A DNA stretch of 64,000 nt, from assembly GCF_000003195.3 (NCBI RefSeq), contig NC_012879.2:22106844-22170843 (forward strand), written 5' to 3'. The notes beneath the pieces are model-generated. The model was not told the DNA's origin and made no database searches. It saw only the letters and a program-made list of their open reading frames with translations. Shown here piece by piece: positions 32,626-45,135 of this stretch (position 1 is the first letter of the stretch; each line of letters begins with the position of its first letter). This DNA is from Sorghum bicolor. Lineage: Eukaryota; Streptophyta; Magnoliopsida; Poales; Poaceae. The position numbers and the translations under genes were made by a program.

Positions 32626-35600
32626 GTTGATCTTGATTTAGGTCAGCATTGGAAGGGAAACCACTTCACTGACATAAATTGATGGTTTCCCAAGGACAAG
32701 CTTAGTGTCCTAAAATAAGCACTGATCAGATCGTAACATGAGTTTTTAATTATTTGCAACATTACCTTGTGTATTGAGCATATAAGGATAATTGTAAAAA
32801 TATTCCTTCGGGTATTCTTGTCACTAACCTTTACAGGATTGGAGCAAGAAGATCAGATGAATGACAAGCAAGTACAAGGTATGTCCAACCAATCATCATG
32901 CAACACTGAATTAAATTCTTCCAAACTTGAATTTTGCAAAATTCAAGCTTGGGGGAGTACTTTACATCCTTTGCCATGTTGCTATGCTGGTTGTCCCTAC
33001 CTTTAAGACATGCTCAATTTGTTAAATACTAATCACACTACTTCATCTCCACTTGAGCAGATCTCTATAAATGCTGTCATGTTACCTTTGTCTATTTACT
33101 AGTAAGTGTTAGTTTGGAAGTACTGCATATACTTCTATTGGCTTTTAAATTAAGCATGGTGCTTAGGTTAAACAGCCTTCCTTAGTCTAATTAGACATGG
33201 AGTCTAGTTCGGTTATTGAACTAAAAACTGCTTGTGTAGACAATGGTATATTTTTGTCGGACTAACCCCTGCAGAAAAACTTTCAATATCGATTTGGGAA
33301 GTCCTGAGATAAACTCACATCAGAGACAAAGAGAGTGACACATGAAGTTTAACAATTTGCACAAGAAGGACATAGCTCATTCATCATAGAGAGATGATCC
33401 ATGGAGGGTGCCACAAACACGATGCACAACCGCTAAGAAAGGAAAGCTTCCACAAGGTGATACTACACCATCACTCTTCAAGTAAGGTAACACCTTAAGG
33501 TACTTGACTATCACTTTTATAAGCTTCTCCTTGGTTCTCGCGTTCATATAAATAAAAGAGACAAACATGTATGATTTACAACTCTAGATTAACCAACCCA
33601 ACTGATTCAACATGTTTAGTCCTTTAATCCTTGTTCTTAGTACTACCTCCATGATTCCACACTCCTAATCATATGAGCTAAAATGTTACACATTCAATCA
33701 TTGAGAAATATAAAGAAAAAGACATATACATAGATAGATTATCTTTCCATAAGGTTGAGCGATCTGATCTGACAAATGTTATAAGTGCTACACTCATGAA
33801 CTTTTCATCCATCAACTTTGTCTTGCTCACTATGCTTAGGGTTAGAGAAGAACAAATACACTTTAGGTTCTATTGGTGTTTTCCACCAACAGGACCCATG
33901 CACTTGATCTCTGCCTTGTCTCTATGAGCAGGTACACTTCGAGCAAAACACGGAGGAGTTTTATAACTCTCAGACTCTACCAAGTAAAGGACCTGGATCT
34001 ACGAGCACAAACACACTGAGCAGGATATTGCCAACGCCGCACTTCGAACTGCTGGGCAAACGAAGAGGTGCAGACGTCAAGGTCCGCACCTGAATCAAAT
34101 GACGCACCTGAAGAATGAACACGGTGAGAAGTCTTGTTAAGAAGACTTAAAACATTGAACCATCGCCGAAAGGTAAGATCGGTAGTTATCCATATTTATC
34201 CTTTCTGCATTCCCTTTTCCCTTTAATTATTTACTTTCCTTAAATAGATTATTAGTTAATCATGCTATCTTGAAAAGAAAATAAAAATATTAAAAAATAC
34301 TAAGCCCCATGTGAGTATACGAGTGGCATAAAACCCATAAGTACCTTTACTGTGGTGGCATAAAAATAAAATAAATATTTCTTTTCTGCTTTATAAAATA
34401 AAAATATAAAAACAGGGAGTAATATTTATTGAGGAAGCTCAACATGATGAAGGCTAGATATTTATGCTAACACTTAATTAGTTCCACAAGCTTTGTTGTC
34501 TATTTGAGCTCCACAGAATTTAAGAATCAAGAAGACTAGCAGACGGAGGACATTCTAATCGCTGTGAGAATGCTGCTGACTTTCAAATACACCTCTGCCA
34601 CCTGCTAGCTACATCAACAGAAATTACGTCAAAATTCAGCTTGGGGGAGAGCACCCCCATTTATCTCGCTAAGTATTTCTACATATCTTTATACTTATAT
34701 TATATTAGAATATTAAAATACATAAACTATGAAAAACCAAATAAAGATTTTGTGCTTGTATATATATCTTTTGCTTAGTGTGTTTAATAAATAAATAAAG
34801 TGGCTATGCTAATCTGAATCTTAATAATAAAACTCTAGCATGGATATGATGAATAGTTGCTCTGCCTAATTTGCAAATTTGAAGTTCTCTCTCAAGTTTA
34901 GACATAACTGTTATAATTTAAAGCTTGCTCTAGATCTAAATTTGTAGGATAAAAACTTGATCTGAAATCTAAGTTGTTAACGGACATGATATGGGAAGGT
35001 TGAGCTGCTGTTTATCTATTCCTAGAGATGCTAGAATTCTAGAGAATTTTATCTTTGAAAAATCTTTAAAATATTGCATGATGAGTTCCTGTATGATGAG
35101 AGTTTAAATTCCTACCACAGCCATATATACATGCTTGCTAGACTTTGAGCCACACATTTACTATTTACTGCTTATCAGCATTGAGTGTGGTCAAGCTGTG
35201 TAGACCCTTAGGAGATTGTCATGTGGTTAAATCAAGATTTCACTTGCACATTCACTCATATATGCTACTTCTACTCCGGAAGTACCATCCACGTATATCC
35301 ACTCATTTCCATCTCCAGAACCACCCAAAAATATTCTACTCCAAATCCGGGAGAGAATAACCAAAAAATATTTCTGTTTTCCCTTGTGAAATAAATGCTC
35401 AAGTTATCTTGTTACTACCACTTGCTATATTATCTCAAGAGATGAGTGCTCTGAAAAAAAAAGAAAAGAGAGAAAAGAAAAATAAATAAATAAATAAATA
35501 AACGAGGAAATAAAAAGGGGCAAGTGCCCGGAACCTCGAAAGAAAGAAAAAGTGAGACGAGAGGTAAAAATGGACAAGTGTCCGACAGTAGAATTAGGGG

Positions 35601-36330
35601 TACAAGATACCCACCTGAGAGGAAAGAAAAAAATGAAAGATAGAGCATCTCATTCTCCTCATAAAGTTTCAAAAATCAAGGAAGGTATGTATCCCCTCAA
35701 AAGAGCAAAAGTAGAATTAGAATTTCACCATTGTTGTCACCATCATCACCATACACCATTCATTCGCCACACATGCACATCTAGATTTGGCTTATTGATT
35801 TGTTTCTTTGGATCCATGGTTTGACTATACAATAAATGTCTTGAAAGTATGTATACTTTATCTCCCACCTATGAGCTCTAGATATTAAAGCCTTATTAGG
35901 GTAGGGTGAGAGAGAAGGCAATGTCATTATGCCTTATACCACAAATACCACATATCTTGAGAGAAGGCATATACCATCACTGCCTTGGTAAGGATCCAGA
36001 AATACCACAAAAGAGAGATTTTGAGAGTCATACAAGGAATCTCTGAGTTTTATTGGAAAATCTGCAAAAACTCCAGAGCTATAGCTGATCAAGAATAAGA
36101 GACATGGCACTTGGCTAGACTGTTCTATCTTTTAACTACTCAAGACAGAAGTGACGGTTACAAGTCCCATGGTGAAAGGTAAAGTAAGTAAGTTTTAGTT
36201 CTTGACAGTTTACTCTAACTCAGAGATGAGATCTTATTTAAAAGCATGTGTACCGTCAAATTTTTAAGATATTGTAACAACTTCTGATCCATTGCTGAGT
36301 CTATCCTTGCTCAGGGACGAGCAAGAGGTA
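32626..36330 (+). other. Non-coding internal region of the nested gag-only element
   Basis: About 3.7 kb with no pol-like frame. It matches, in reverse, the outer element (28672-29775 and 37690-40310). Around 35440-35520 there is an A-rich stretch with AAATAAATAAAT. Purine runs CTTGGGGGAGT at about 32946-32956 and CTTGGGGGAGA at about 34640-34650 resemble the polypurine tract. Confidence 0.7.
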
Positions 36331-36344
36331 ATCTTGGGGGAGTT
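36331..36344 (+). other. Polypurine tract of the nested gag-only element
   Basis: ATCTTGGGGGAGTT directly precedes the 3' LTR. Confidence 0.8.
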
Positions 36345-37684
36345 TGTTGACGGTCCTTAAGTATCAAATTTAATTATCAAATAAACAAAGAAAAGGATCC
36401 AAATGAAATCAACATCTAGACTTAGGGTTTTATCTGACAGAATTCCACGAGTTTTGGTGTTTGTCTATTTCTGCAGGGGGTTATCAGGAAATACGGAAGA
36501 AAGGCCCACACGTCGGGATTACATAGAGATATTAACGTGCCGCGCAATTATCTTACATCTAGAAGACTCTAGAAGCCACGGGAAGGAAGCGGAGGCCGAA
36601 CGGGGCCAGAGGCAGGGCGCCCGCCCTCCTGCCCTGGGCGCCCGCCCTGACTTGGAGCCCAATCAGGACTCTTTCTCTCGGGAGATCTCCACCGACCTAA
36701 AGGATCAAGAATAACCGTTCAATCAATGTCGGTTTGATCCGACGGCCCAGGTTCACTTGAGGGGACTATATAACCAGACCCCCTGGCCCCTGGAGGAGGC
36801 ACCCCTTGATCATTATTCATTATTCTTAGACAGAGCAAAAGCTAGGGTTTAGAGATGAGAGCTCTCCTCTCTTCTCTAAACTAGAGTAGATCTAGATAGT
36901 AGGAAGATGGAGAGCGAAGGAGGATTAGAGGAGAGGTCGGCCTGTCGGTTCATCCTCCGGTTGTACTTCGTCATGATCAAGCTCTAATTAAGCTTGCTCA
37001 TGGGATGACTCTGGTAATCTACTTCTAATTCATTATGCAATTACTAATTATGTATGTTCTGGTTCACAACTCTTTTGAGTATTCTAATCTATAGGACGCT
37101 ATAGGTGAGAGTTGTAGTATAGGTGTAAGCGAGGTGCTTAGATCTAGATTACTTGTGGATATCCCCTGTCCAGTTGGATCGTGTGGTAGGCCGCGTAGGT
37201 GACAGTTACGTTGGTCCTCTGTAGTCCACCTCTCGTTAGCAGGACGGGTACGGTTTATCGGCCTAAGGATAAGCATCCTTTGTGGTGTACTCTTATCACG
37301 TGGTTCGTCCCAGACATAGACATACCCCTTTGAAGTAGAGAAACCATAGTTATCCTCTCTATTTTGCTAACATCGCCCATATACTAGAATTGCTCTATTC
37401 TCTATTCCCATATTATCACTCACTGTTATCTTACCTTTAATATTATTCTTATTCGATCCTACCATCTTTCCTATTTACACTTATCTATCTATCCTAGTTA
37501 AGTTAGAGTGTAGATCTGTTCTCCCGTTTCCCTGTGGACACGATAAAACCTTTGACCGGGTAAAAGCTTCAACGGTATCCATGCGCTTGTGGATTATCTG
37601 TGTGCGTATAAATACCATAGTACACTCTAGTGCCATGATGGGGATGACAACCTAGTATTCAAGTAGTGTTAGCAAGTGTCAACA
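36345..37684 (+). repeat. 3' LTR of the nested gag-only element
   Basis: Collinear with 29781-31100, and has the longer GCGCCCGCCCT repeat. It is followed by ACAGG, the changed copy of the target duplication. Confidence 0.93.
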
Positions 37685-40309
37685 ACAGGTTGACCACACT
37701 CAATGTTCATAAGCAGTAAAAAGTAAATGTATGGTTCATAGTCTAATAAGCATGTATATGTGGCTTTGGTAGGATTTTAAACTCTCATCATACAGGAACT
37801 CATCATGCAACATTTTAATGATTTTTAAAGATAAAATTCTCCAGAGTTTTAGCATCTCTAGGAATAGATAAACAGCAGCTCAACCTTCCCATATCGTATC
37901 CATTAACGACTTAGACTTTAGATCAAGTACTCTTCCCACAAGTTCAGGTTTAGAGCAAATCTTAATTCATAACAGTCATGCCTAAACTTGAGAGAGAATT
38001 CAATTTTGAGAACTAGTCAGGGCAGAGCAACTATTCATCATTTCCATGTGAGAGCTTATCATGAGGGTTCATAGCAAACTTTATTTATTTATTTATTTAG
38101 CAAACTAATCAAAGATATATATATATATAAGCTCAAAATTTTTATTTGGGTTTTTATGATTATGCATCTTTTTATTATTTGAGTAAAGTATAAACGTGAG
38201 TAGAAACACTTAGCTGGATAAATGGGGGTGCTCTCCCCCCAAGCTGGATTTTGATGTAATTTTTCTAATGTAGCTAGCAGGTGGCGGAGGTGTATTTGAA
38301 TGTCGGAAGCATCCTGACAGTGATTAGGACGTCCTCCGTCTGCTAGTCTTCTTTGATCCTTGAATTCTGTGGAGCTCAAATAGACAACAAAGCTTTATGG
38401 AACTGGTTAAGTGTTAGCATAAAAATCTCTTTGCCTTTGTCATGTTGAGCTTCCTCTAATAAATATTACTCTCTTTAGTAGGATCATAAGTTTATTTTTT
38501 TATATTTTCATTTCTATAGGGCAGGGATATATTTATTTTATTGTTACGCCACCACAGTGAATGTACTTATGGGTTTTATGCCACAAGCATACTCACATAG
38601 GGCTTACTGTTTTTAACATTTTTATTTTTTTTTCAAGATAGCATGATTAACTAACAAGCTATTTAAGGAAAGTAAATAATTTGAGGGAAAAGGGAATGCA
38701 GAAAGGATTAATATGGATAACTACCGATTTTACCTTTCGGCGAGGGTTCAATGTTTTAAGTCTTCTGAACAAGACTTCTCACCGTGTTCATTCTTTAGGT
38801 GCGTCATTTGATTCAGGTGTGGACCTTGACGTCTGCACCTCTTGATACGGTGTCACCCATGTTCTTCGTTTGCCCAGCAGTTCGAAGTGCGGCGTTGGCA
38901 GCATCCTGCTTAGTGTGTTTGTGCTCGTAGATCCAAGTCCTTCACTTGGTAGAGTCTGGGAGTTGAAAAATCCTCCATGTTTCTCAAAATGTGTCCTGCT
39001 CATAGAGACAAGGCAGAGATCAAGTGCATGGGTCCTGCTGGTGGAAAACACCAACAGAACCAAAAGTATATTTATCCTTCTCTATCCTTAAGCATAGGGA
39101 GCAAGACAAAGTTGATGGGTGATAAGTTCATGAGTGTAGCATTTAAAACAATTGTCAGATCAGATCACTCAACCTAATGGAAAGATAATCTATCTATATT
39201 TATGTTTTTTATATATCTTCCAAAGATTGAGTGTGCAACATTTTAGCTCATATGATTAGGAGTGTGGGATCACAAAGGTAGAAGGACTAAACATGTTGAA
39301 TCGATTGGGTTGGTTAACCTAGAGCTGTAAATCATACATGTTTGTCTCTTTTATTCATATGAACACCAGAACCAAGGAGAAGCTTATAAAAGTGATAGTC
39401 AAGTACCTTAAGGTGTTACCTTACTTGAAGAGTGATGGTACAGTATCACCTTGTAGAAGCTTTCCTTTCTTAGCGGTTGTGCATCGTGTTTGTGGCACCC
39501 TCCATGGATTATCTCTTATGAGCTACGTCTTCCTTGTGTAAATTGTTAAACTTGATGTGTCTCTCTCTTTGTCTCCAATGTGAGTTTATCTCAGGACTTC
39601 CCAGGTTGATATTAAAAGTTTTCCTGCAGGGGTTAGTCCAACAAAATATCCAATAACTACTATAGCATACTATCGGCTCAAAAATCAACCTAGACAACAT
39701 GTCTAATTTGATTTAGGAGGGCATTTTAACCAAAGCACCATGCTTAATTTAAAATCCCTTGGAAGTAAGATCATCATTCCTAAACTAAGCACCATGCTTA
39801 TAAATGAAACTACTCCAAACCTAGACATATACTAAAGCAAATAAAGGTAGCATGAGAGCATTTATAGAGATCTACTCAAGTGGAGATGAAGTAGTGTGAT
39901 TAGTATTTAACAAATTGAGCATGTCTCAATGGTAGGGACAACCAACATAGCAACATGGCAAAGGATGTTTTTATGTAAAGTACTCCCCCAAGCTTGAATT
40001 TTGCAAAATTCAAGTTTGGATGAATTTAATTCAATGTTGTATGATGATTGGTTGGACATACCTTGTGCTTGTCATTCATATGATCTTCTTGATCCAATCC
40101 TGGAAAGGTTAGTGATAAGAATACCCGAAGGAATATTTTTACAATTATCCTTATATGCTCAATACACAAGGTAATGTTGCAAATAATTAAATGCTCATGT
40201 TACGATCTGATCAGTGCTTATTTTAGGACACTAAGCTTGTCCTTGGGAAACAATCAATTTATGTCGGCGAAGTGGTTTCCCTTCCAACGCTGACCTATAT
40301 CAAGATCAA

Positions 40310-41874
40310 CTCAACGAGATCTGCAATATTTATTATAGACATATGCATCTACAACCGCCCTTTTAAAGTTTTTATAAATAGAAAGGAAGAGGGGGTTGGA
40401 GATCTCAAATGTGGTGATGTTGGAGAGACCAATAGATTGGGAAGATGTTGCATATGAGCATGGAGTAAACGAAGTGGCTATGAAATAAATTCCATGCTCA
40501 TTAATGTTATCTTCGTCTCCAATCTGAATGTTCAGAGTTTCTCTTGGATTGGTCTCACCTATGTCCTCTTCTGTAGTTGGATGAATCTCATCTTCAAAGG
40601 GAGTCAAGAACTCACCATTTGAAATTGAGCCAAAGTCAGAATCCATTAAGGCTTTTTTCTTATCCATCCATTCTACACATTCTAGCCATTTAGAACTTTG
40701 ATCAGGAAAGGGGAGGTGTTAGAATTTTCTATATGGCTTAGCTCTCCTTCTATGACATTACTTGACATGTCATCCTCATGGTCTTTATGACTCCTATGGT
40801 TTGATCGTCTTGATGGATTGCTAGGATCATCATGAGACTGAAAAGGTGAGGGATAAGAGGGGTCTCCAAGGTCAATAATAGATTTAGAATTTGTGAACAT
40901 GGAAGGGGAGTAGATAGAATCTTCTATATGACTTAGCTCTCCTTCACTTCATATGTCATCCTTGACTTCTTCATAACAGGAACCGGGACATTCTCTAAGA
41001 GAACCATTATTGCAAGGATGTGAATTATCTCTGCTTGAAGGTCTCTTATGGAACCAGAAGTCTAAACCATCAGCATCTGAAAGATTTAAGGTCGGAATTC
41101 GTTCCTCCCTTAGAGAATTTTGGGGTATTGATGGTTTAGGATCGATAGCTAAAGTTTGGGATTGAAGTGGTTGTGATCTGGCTATCGAAACTTCTTCTTC
41201 TTGTCTAGGAACTAGTTCTTCCTCTTTCTCAGGGATATAAATGCTAGTAAACTTTCCACTCAATGAATCAATTAAATCCATAGCTTCACTAGCAGGTAGG
41301 TGATAGAAGGATCCTCTAGAGGCTGTATTCAAGGTTTGCTTATTTTCCCTACTAAGGCCCTCAAAAAAGTGAATTAGAAGAACTTCTTCTAGAATAGAAA
41401 GCTTTGGGCCAGTGAGAGTAAGGTTAATAAAGCGGTCCCATGATTTGCCAAGAGATTCTTCTTCCAGTTGTCTAAAAGAAATAATCTCACGCCGAAGTTC
41501 TGCCACTTTAGAGATTGGAAAATATTTAAAAAGAAAACTATTATATAACTCCTTCCAATCTCCATGAACACTCCCTACTTTGAGTTTGTACCAATGTCTA
41601 GCTTTTCCTGTTAAAGAGAATGGAAAGAGCTTCCATTTAAGGGTCTCATCGGACATGCCTTCAATGCGAAGGAGGTCACAGACTCGATAAAACTCTCTTA
41701 GGTGTGTGTATGGGTTTTCCTCACCTTCTCCTGAGAAAGTTGTTTTTGAACAAATTCTATATATTCGGGGTCTATCTCAAAACTAGATGTCATGATTGGC
41801 TTTGAAGATTTTGGTGGTTCGAGATGTGTGCCCGTAGGTCTATGAAACTGATAGATAGACATGTTTGCATTCAT
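40310..41874 (-). pseudogene. Gag of the outer gag-only element, frameshifted
   Basis: Homologous to the nested gag. On the minus strand it starts at ATG 41874. One base is missing near 41738 compared with the nested copy, which shifts the frame. A clean 235-codon frame runs from 41656 to 40949 with KLFPFSLTGKARHWY and a longer C-terminal part. Further pieces lie at 40900-40682 and 40667-40311, in other frames. A repeated GELSHIEN-type segment near 40700-40930 gives this copy about 200 bp more than the nested one. Neither family member has an intact gag, but their breaks differ, so the common parent had a longer gag frame. Confidence 0.75.
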
Positions 41875-42015
41875 GATAGACCAGAAATCAAGGATTAGAT
41901 AAGAAGAAAGAATAGCAGAGATGAGTCAAAGGATAAAAGGAAATATATATTTTATTTTTTTTCTTATTTTTTTAGAAAATGATTAAGCTAGTTCGTAGTC
42001 AACTCAGCAACCGTC

Positions 42016-42033
42016 TCCCCGGCAACGGCGCCA
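42016..42033 (-). other. Primer-binding site, tRNA-Asp (outer gag-only element)
   Basis: On the plus strand TCCCCGGCAACGGCGCCA, which equals the 3' end expected for plant tRNA-Asp over all 18 bases (recalled, not checked). Confidence 0.85.
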
Positions 42034-42040
42034 AAAAGCT

Positions 42041-43381
42041 TGTTGACACTTGCTAACACCACTTGAATACTAGGTTGTCATCCCCAGCATGGCACTAGAG
42101 TGTACTATGGTATTTATACGCACACAGACAAACCCGCAAGCGCACGGATACCGTTGTAGCTTTTACCCGGTTAAAGGTTTTTATCGTATCCATAGGGAAA
42201 CGGGAGAACTGATCTACGCTCTAACTTAACCTAGATAGATAGGTAGGTGTAAATAGGAAAGATGGTAGAATTGAATAAGAACAATATTAAAGGTAAGATA
42301 ACAATGGGTCATAATATGGGAATAGAGAGTAGAGCAATCTAGTATATGGGCGATGGTAGGAGAATAGAGAGGATAACTATGGTTTCTCTACTTCAAAGGG
42401 GTATGTCTATGTCTGGGACGAACCACGTGATAAGAATACACCACAAAGGATGCTTATCCATAGGCCGATAAACCCTACCAGTCGTGCTAACAGGAGGTGG
42501 ACTACAGGGGACCAACGTAACTGTCACCTACGTGGCCTACCACACGATCCGGCTAGACACGGTATATCCACAAGTAATCTAGGTCTAAGCACCATGCTTA
42601 CACCTATACTACAACTCTCACCTATAGCATCCTATAGATTAAAGTACTCAAAAGAGTTGTGAACCAGAACATACATGGATGGTAATTGCATAATGAAATA
42701 GAAGTAGTTTATCAGAGTCATCCCATGAGCAAGCTTGATTAGAGCTTGATCATGGCGAAGTACAACCGGAGGAAGAACCGACAGGCCGGCCTCTCCTCCA
42801 ATCCTCCCCCGCTCTCCATCTCGCTACTATCTAGATCTACTCTAGTTTAGAGATGAGGGGAGAGCTCTCATCTCCAAACCCTAGCTTTTGCTCTGTCTAC
42901 GAATAATGAATAAGGATGAAGGGGTGCCTCCTCCAGGGGCCAGGGGGCCTGCTTATATAGTCCCCTCAAGTGAATCTAGGCCGTCGGATCAAACCGACAT
43001 TGATTGAACGGTTATCCTTTATCCTTTAGGTCGGTGGAGCATAATTCGTGAGATTGAACGTGATTGGTGGAAATAGTAGGGCGAGCGCCCAAGGGGGGAG
43101 GGCGAGCGCCCTACCCCCGAGCCCGCTCGGTCTCCCGTTCGTTCTCGTGGCTTCTGGAGTCTTCTAGATGATAGAAAATTGCGCGACACGTTAATATCTC
43201 TATGTAAACCCGACGTGTGGGCCTTTCCTCCATATTTCCTGATAACCCCCTGCAGAAATAGACAAACACCAAAACTCATGGAATTCTATCAGATAAAACC
43301 CTAAGTCTGGGAGTTGGTTGCATTTGGATCCTTTTCTTTATTTATTTGATGATTATATTTGGTACTTAAGGACCGTCAACA
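42041..43381 (-). repeat. 5' LTR of the outer gag-only element
   Basis: Begins TGTTGACACTTGC on the plus strand and ends CCGTCAACA. The full-length partner of 27358-28658. Confidence 0.93.
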
Positions 43382-43386
43382 ACATG

Positions 43387-43986
43387 TTAGACGAACTTTT
43401 GAAAGGCTTCATAGTGATCCCTGCCGGCCTCCCTAGGAAGGGGGTTAATTAAAAGATTAGCTACCTCGAGCGAAAGGGTAAATCATGACTCATGGGTAAA
43501 GATGTACAACCTCTGCAAAGTGTTTAAAACTGGTATACTAGCCATGCTCACGGTCAAGAGCGGCCTTGGGGATTCTTGCATTAAGGGTGATGATTCTAGT
43601 TGTGTTGAAATACTTATTATTTATTGTTTAATGCTCTACATTATTTATGTCACATTGATCATGAGATTGTGGGATCTATACAATCTAGTTACTATACTTG
43701 TTGAGTTCGACATGGACTCACTCTTGCTATTTCCCCCAAACCTCAGGAGAAGTTTAGGCTTGTGATCAACCAGTCAGTTGGATCCTGTAGAGTGAAGTTA
43801 ATACCCGAAGTTTGGAGTTGTTTATCCGTTGTTGCTATCAAAGGTTATCTCTTTTATAGTAAGTACGTTATATATTTATGCATTGTCTTTTGATATTACC
43901 CTTTATTTGTAGCTATATGTGAGAATTGACTTCTAAGACTCACATATGGTGTATATCTGGTTTTATCCTTAAAATCGGGTATTACA
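43387..43986 (+). repeat. Right (3') LTR of the Gypsy-type element, second part
   Basis: Continues from TTAGACGAAC, exactly where the left LTR has it after ACATG, to GGTATTACA. The duplication TTAGT and then the LINE follow. Confidence 0.95.
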
Positions 43987-45134
43987 TTAGTCATGGTGAA
44001 GGTCGTGTTGTCTGCTATCCCAATATATCTTTTATTATCCTTGGACCTTCCGAAATGGGTGCTTAAGGCTATTGATAAAAAGCGGTGAGGATTCCTTTGG
44101 AAGGGTCACTAATAGGCCAATAGTGAAAATTGCCTGGTACCTTGGGAAAAAGTACAGAGACCACTGGAATATGGAGCCGATTCTTAATCTTCAACTTCTT
44201 GGTTGGGCACTTAGGATTTGGTGGCTCTAGGCGCAAAAGACAGGCTAATAGGCCTTGGGATGGCCTTCATATCACTGTTCCTCATAAAGCTCGGGCCCTT
44301 TTCAATGTTGTAGTTGATGCAATAGTCAAAAATAGAGAGGAAATCTTGTTCTGGTCAGATATATGGTTGGATGGGCATACTAGAAATAGTGCCTAACCTA
44401 TTCAAAACAGTCCAAAAATGAACAAAAAGAACTGTGGCTCAAGCACTGCATCATAATAGAATGAAGTTGGGTACAAGATATTAAGGGAGTTCCTACAGTA
44501 GAGGGGACTCCTTGATTACCTCCACATTTGGGATATTGTGGAGGAAATTATTTTGCAACCAGAGATTCCAAACCGATTTAGATGGAAACTATCACAGGAT
44601 GGTTCTCACAGCAGTAAATCTGCATATGCAGCCTTCTTTGAGGTATCCATCAAGTTTGGTTCTTAGAGAAGGATCTAGAAAAAAACCTAGCCTCCCACGC
44701 ACTGTAAGTTTTTCATCTGGCTAGTGTTCCACAATCAGGTTTGGATAGCCGGTCAACTAGCGAAGAGGAATCTTGCCCATCTTGAGTCTTCTCCCTTATG
44801 TGATCAAGAAGATGAAACAATAGATCATTTGCTAGTGGGCTGTGTACTCACTCGACAAGTCTAGTCCTTAGTTCTACAACAACTGGGACTAGTGCAGTTG
44901 GCACCACAGCCCACTGTGACTCATTTCTTGAGGTGGTGGAAAAGGTCAACCGCAATTGTCCCCAAGGAAGCGCATAAAGGCCTCAACTCCTTGATAATTT
45001 TGGTGGCATGGAAGATTTGGAAGCATCGCAACTCTTGTGTCTTTGATAATAAGAGGCCAAACGTTCAGGAGGTCCTTAGGGCTATTAACTCAGAGGGAGG
45101 GCTCTGGTTCTCGGCAGGGGCCTCCAAACTCTAG
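43987..45134 (+). pseudogene. LINE (L1-type) reverse transcriptase C-terminal part and zf-RVT region, right part
   Basis: In changing frames the segment shows AIPIYLLLSLDLPKWVLKAID, LLGWALRIWWL, RPWDGLHITVPHKARALFNV, then CDQEDETIDHLLVGCVL and LVAWKIWKHRNSCVFD. This is the order of the plant L1 reverse transcriptase end followed by the zinc-binding zf-RVT domain. Several stops and frameshifts make it a pseudogene. No poly-A tail is seen. It ends abruptly at about 45134, where a minus-strand Sirevirus gag begins. Confidence 0.75.
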
Positions 45135-45135
45135 G

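Larger units (their letters stand above)
29781..37684 (+). mobile_element. Gag-only LTR retrotransposon of the same family, plus strand, nested in the outer copy
   Basis: LTRs 29781-31100 and 36345-37684 begin TGTTGACGGTCC and end GTGTCAACA. The flanks are ACAGC (29776-29780) and ACAGG (37685-37689), a duplication with one changed base. The homologous internal site in the nested copy itself (about 35195-35215, read in reverse) reads through as CTACACAGCTTGACC, which confirms the insertion point. It has a tRNA-Asp primer-binding site, a gag frame with stops, a polypurine tract and no pol. Confidence 0.92.
27358..43381 (-). mobile_element. Gag-only LTR retrotransposon (TR-GAG-like), minus strand, itself interrupted
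   Basis: Begins TGTTGACACTTGC and ends GACCGTCAACA, flanked by ACATG (27353-27357 and 43382-43386). On the minus strand the 5' LTR is 42041-43381, followed by a tRNA-Asp primer-binding site, a gag-like frame, and a polypurine tract (28671-28659) before the 3' LTR (27358-28658). No protease, RT or integrase is found. The internal part is split by a plus-strand relative at 29781-37684. The tRNA-Asp primer and gag type point to the Athila/Tat side of Gypsy; the exact clade is not certain. Confidence 0.9.
20502..43986 (+). mobile_element. Non-autonomous Gypsy-type LTR retrotransposon, carrying nested insertions
   Basis: The LTRs begin TGTAACACCC and end GGTATTACA. The element is flanked by a perfect duplication TTAGT (20497-20501 and 43987-43991). 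It has an initiator tRNA-Met primer-binding site and a polypurine tract, but an internal region of only 2466 bp with no gag or pol. Its right LTR is split by a 16-kb insertion (27358-43381). Without that insertion the element is about 7.5 kb. LTR ends, PBS and AAGGGGGTAG tract resemble Tekay/Del chromoviruses, but no protein confirms the lineage. Confidence 0.9.

Noticed and set aside
28659..38000. Inverted repeats that at first suggested a very large MITE or a foldback element
   Set aside because: The borders resolve into two LTR elements in opposite orientation, each with its own target duplication, which explains all the inverted pairs.
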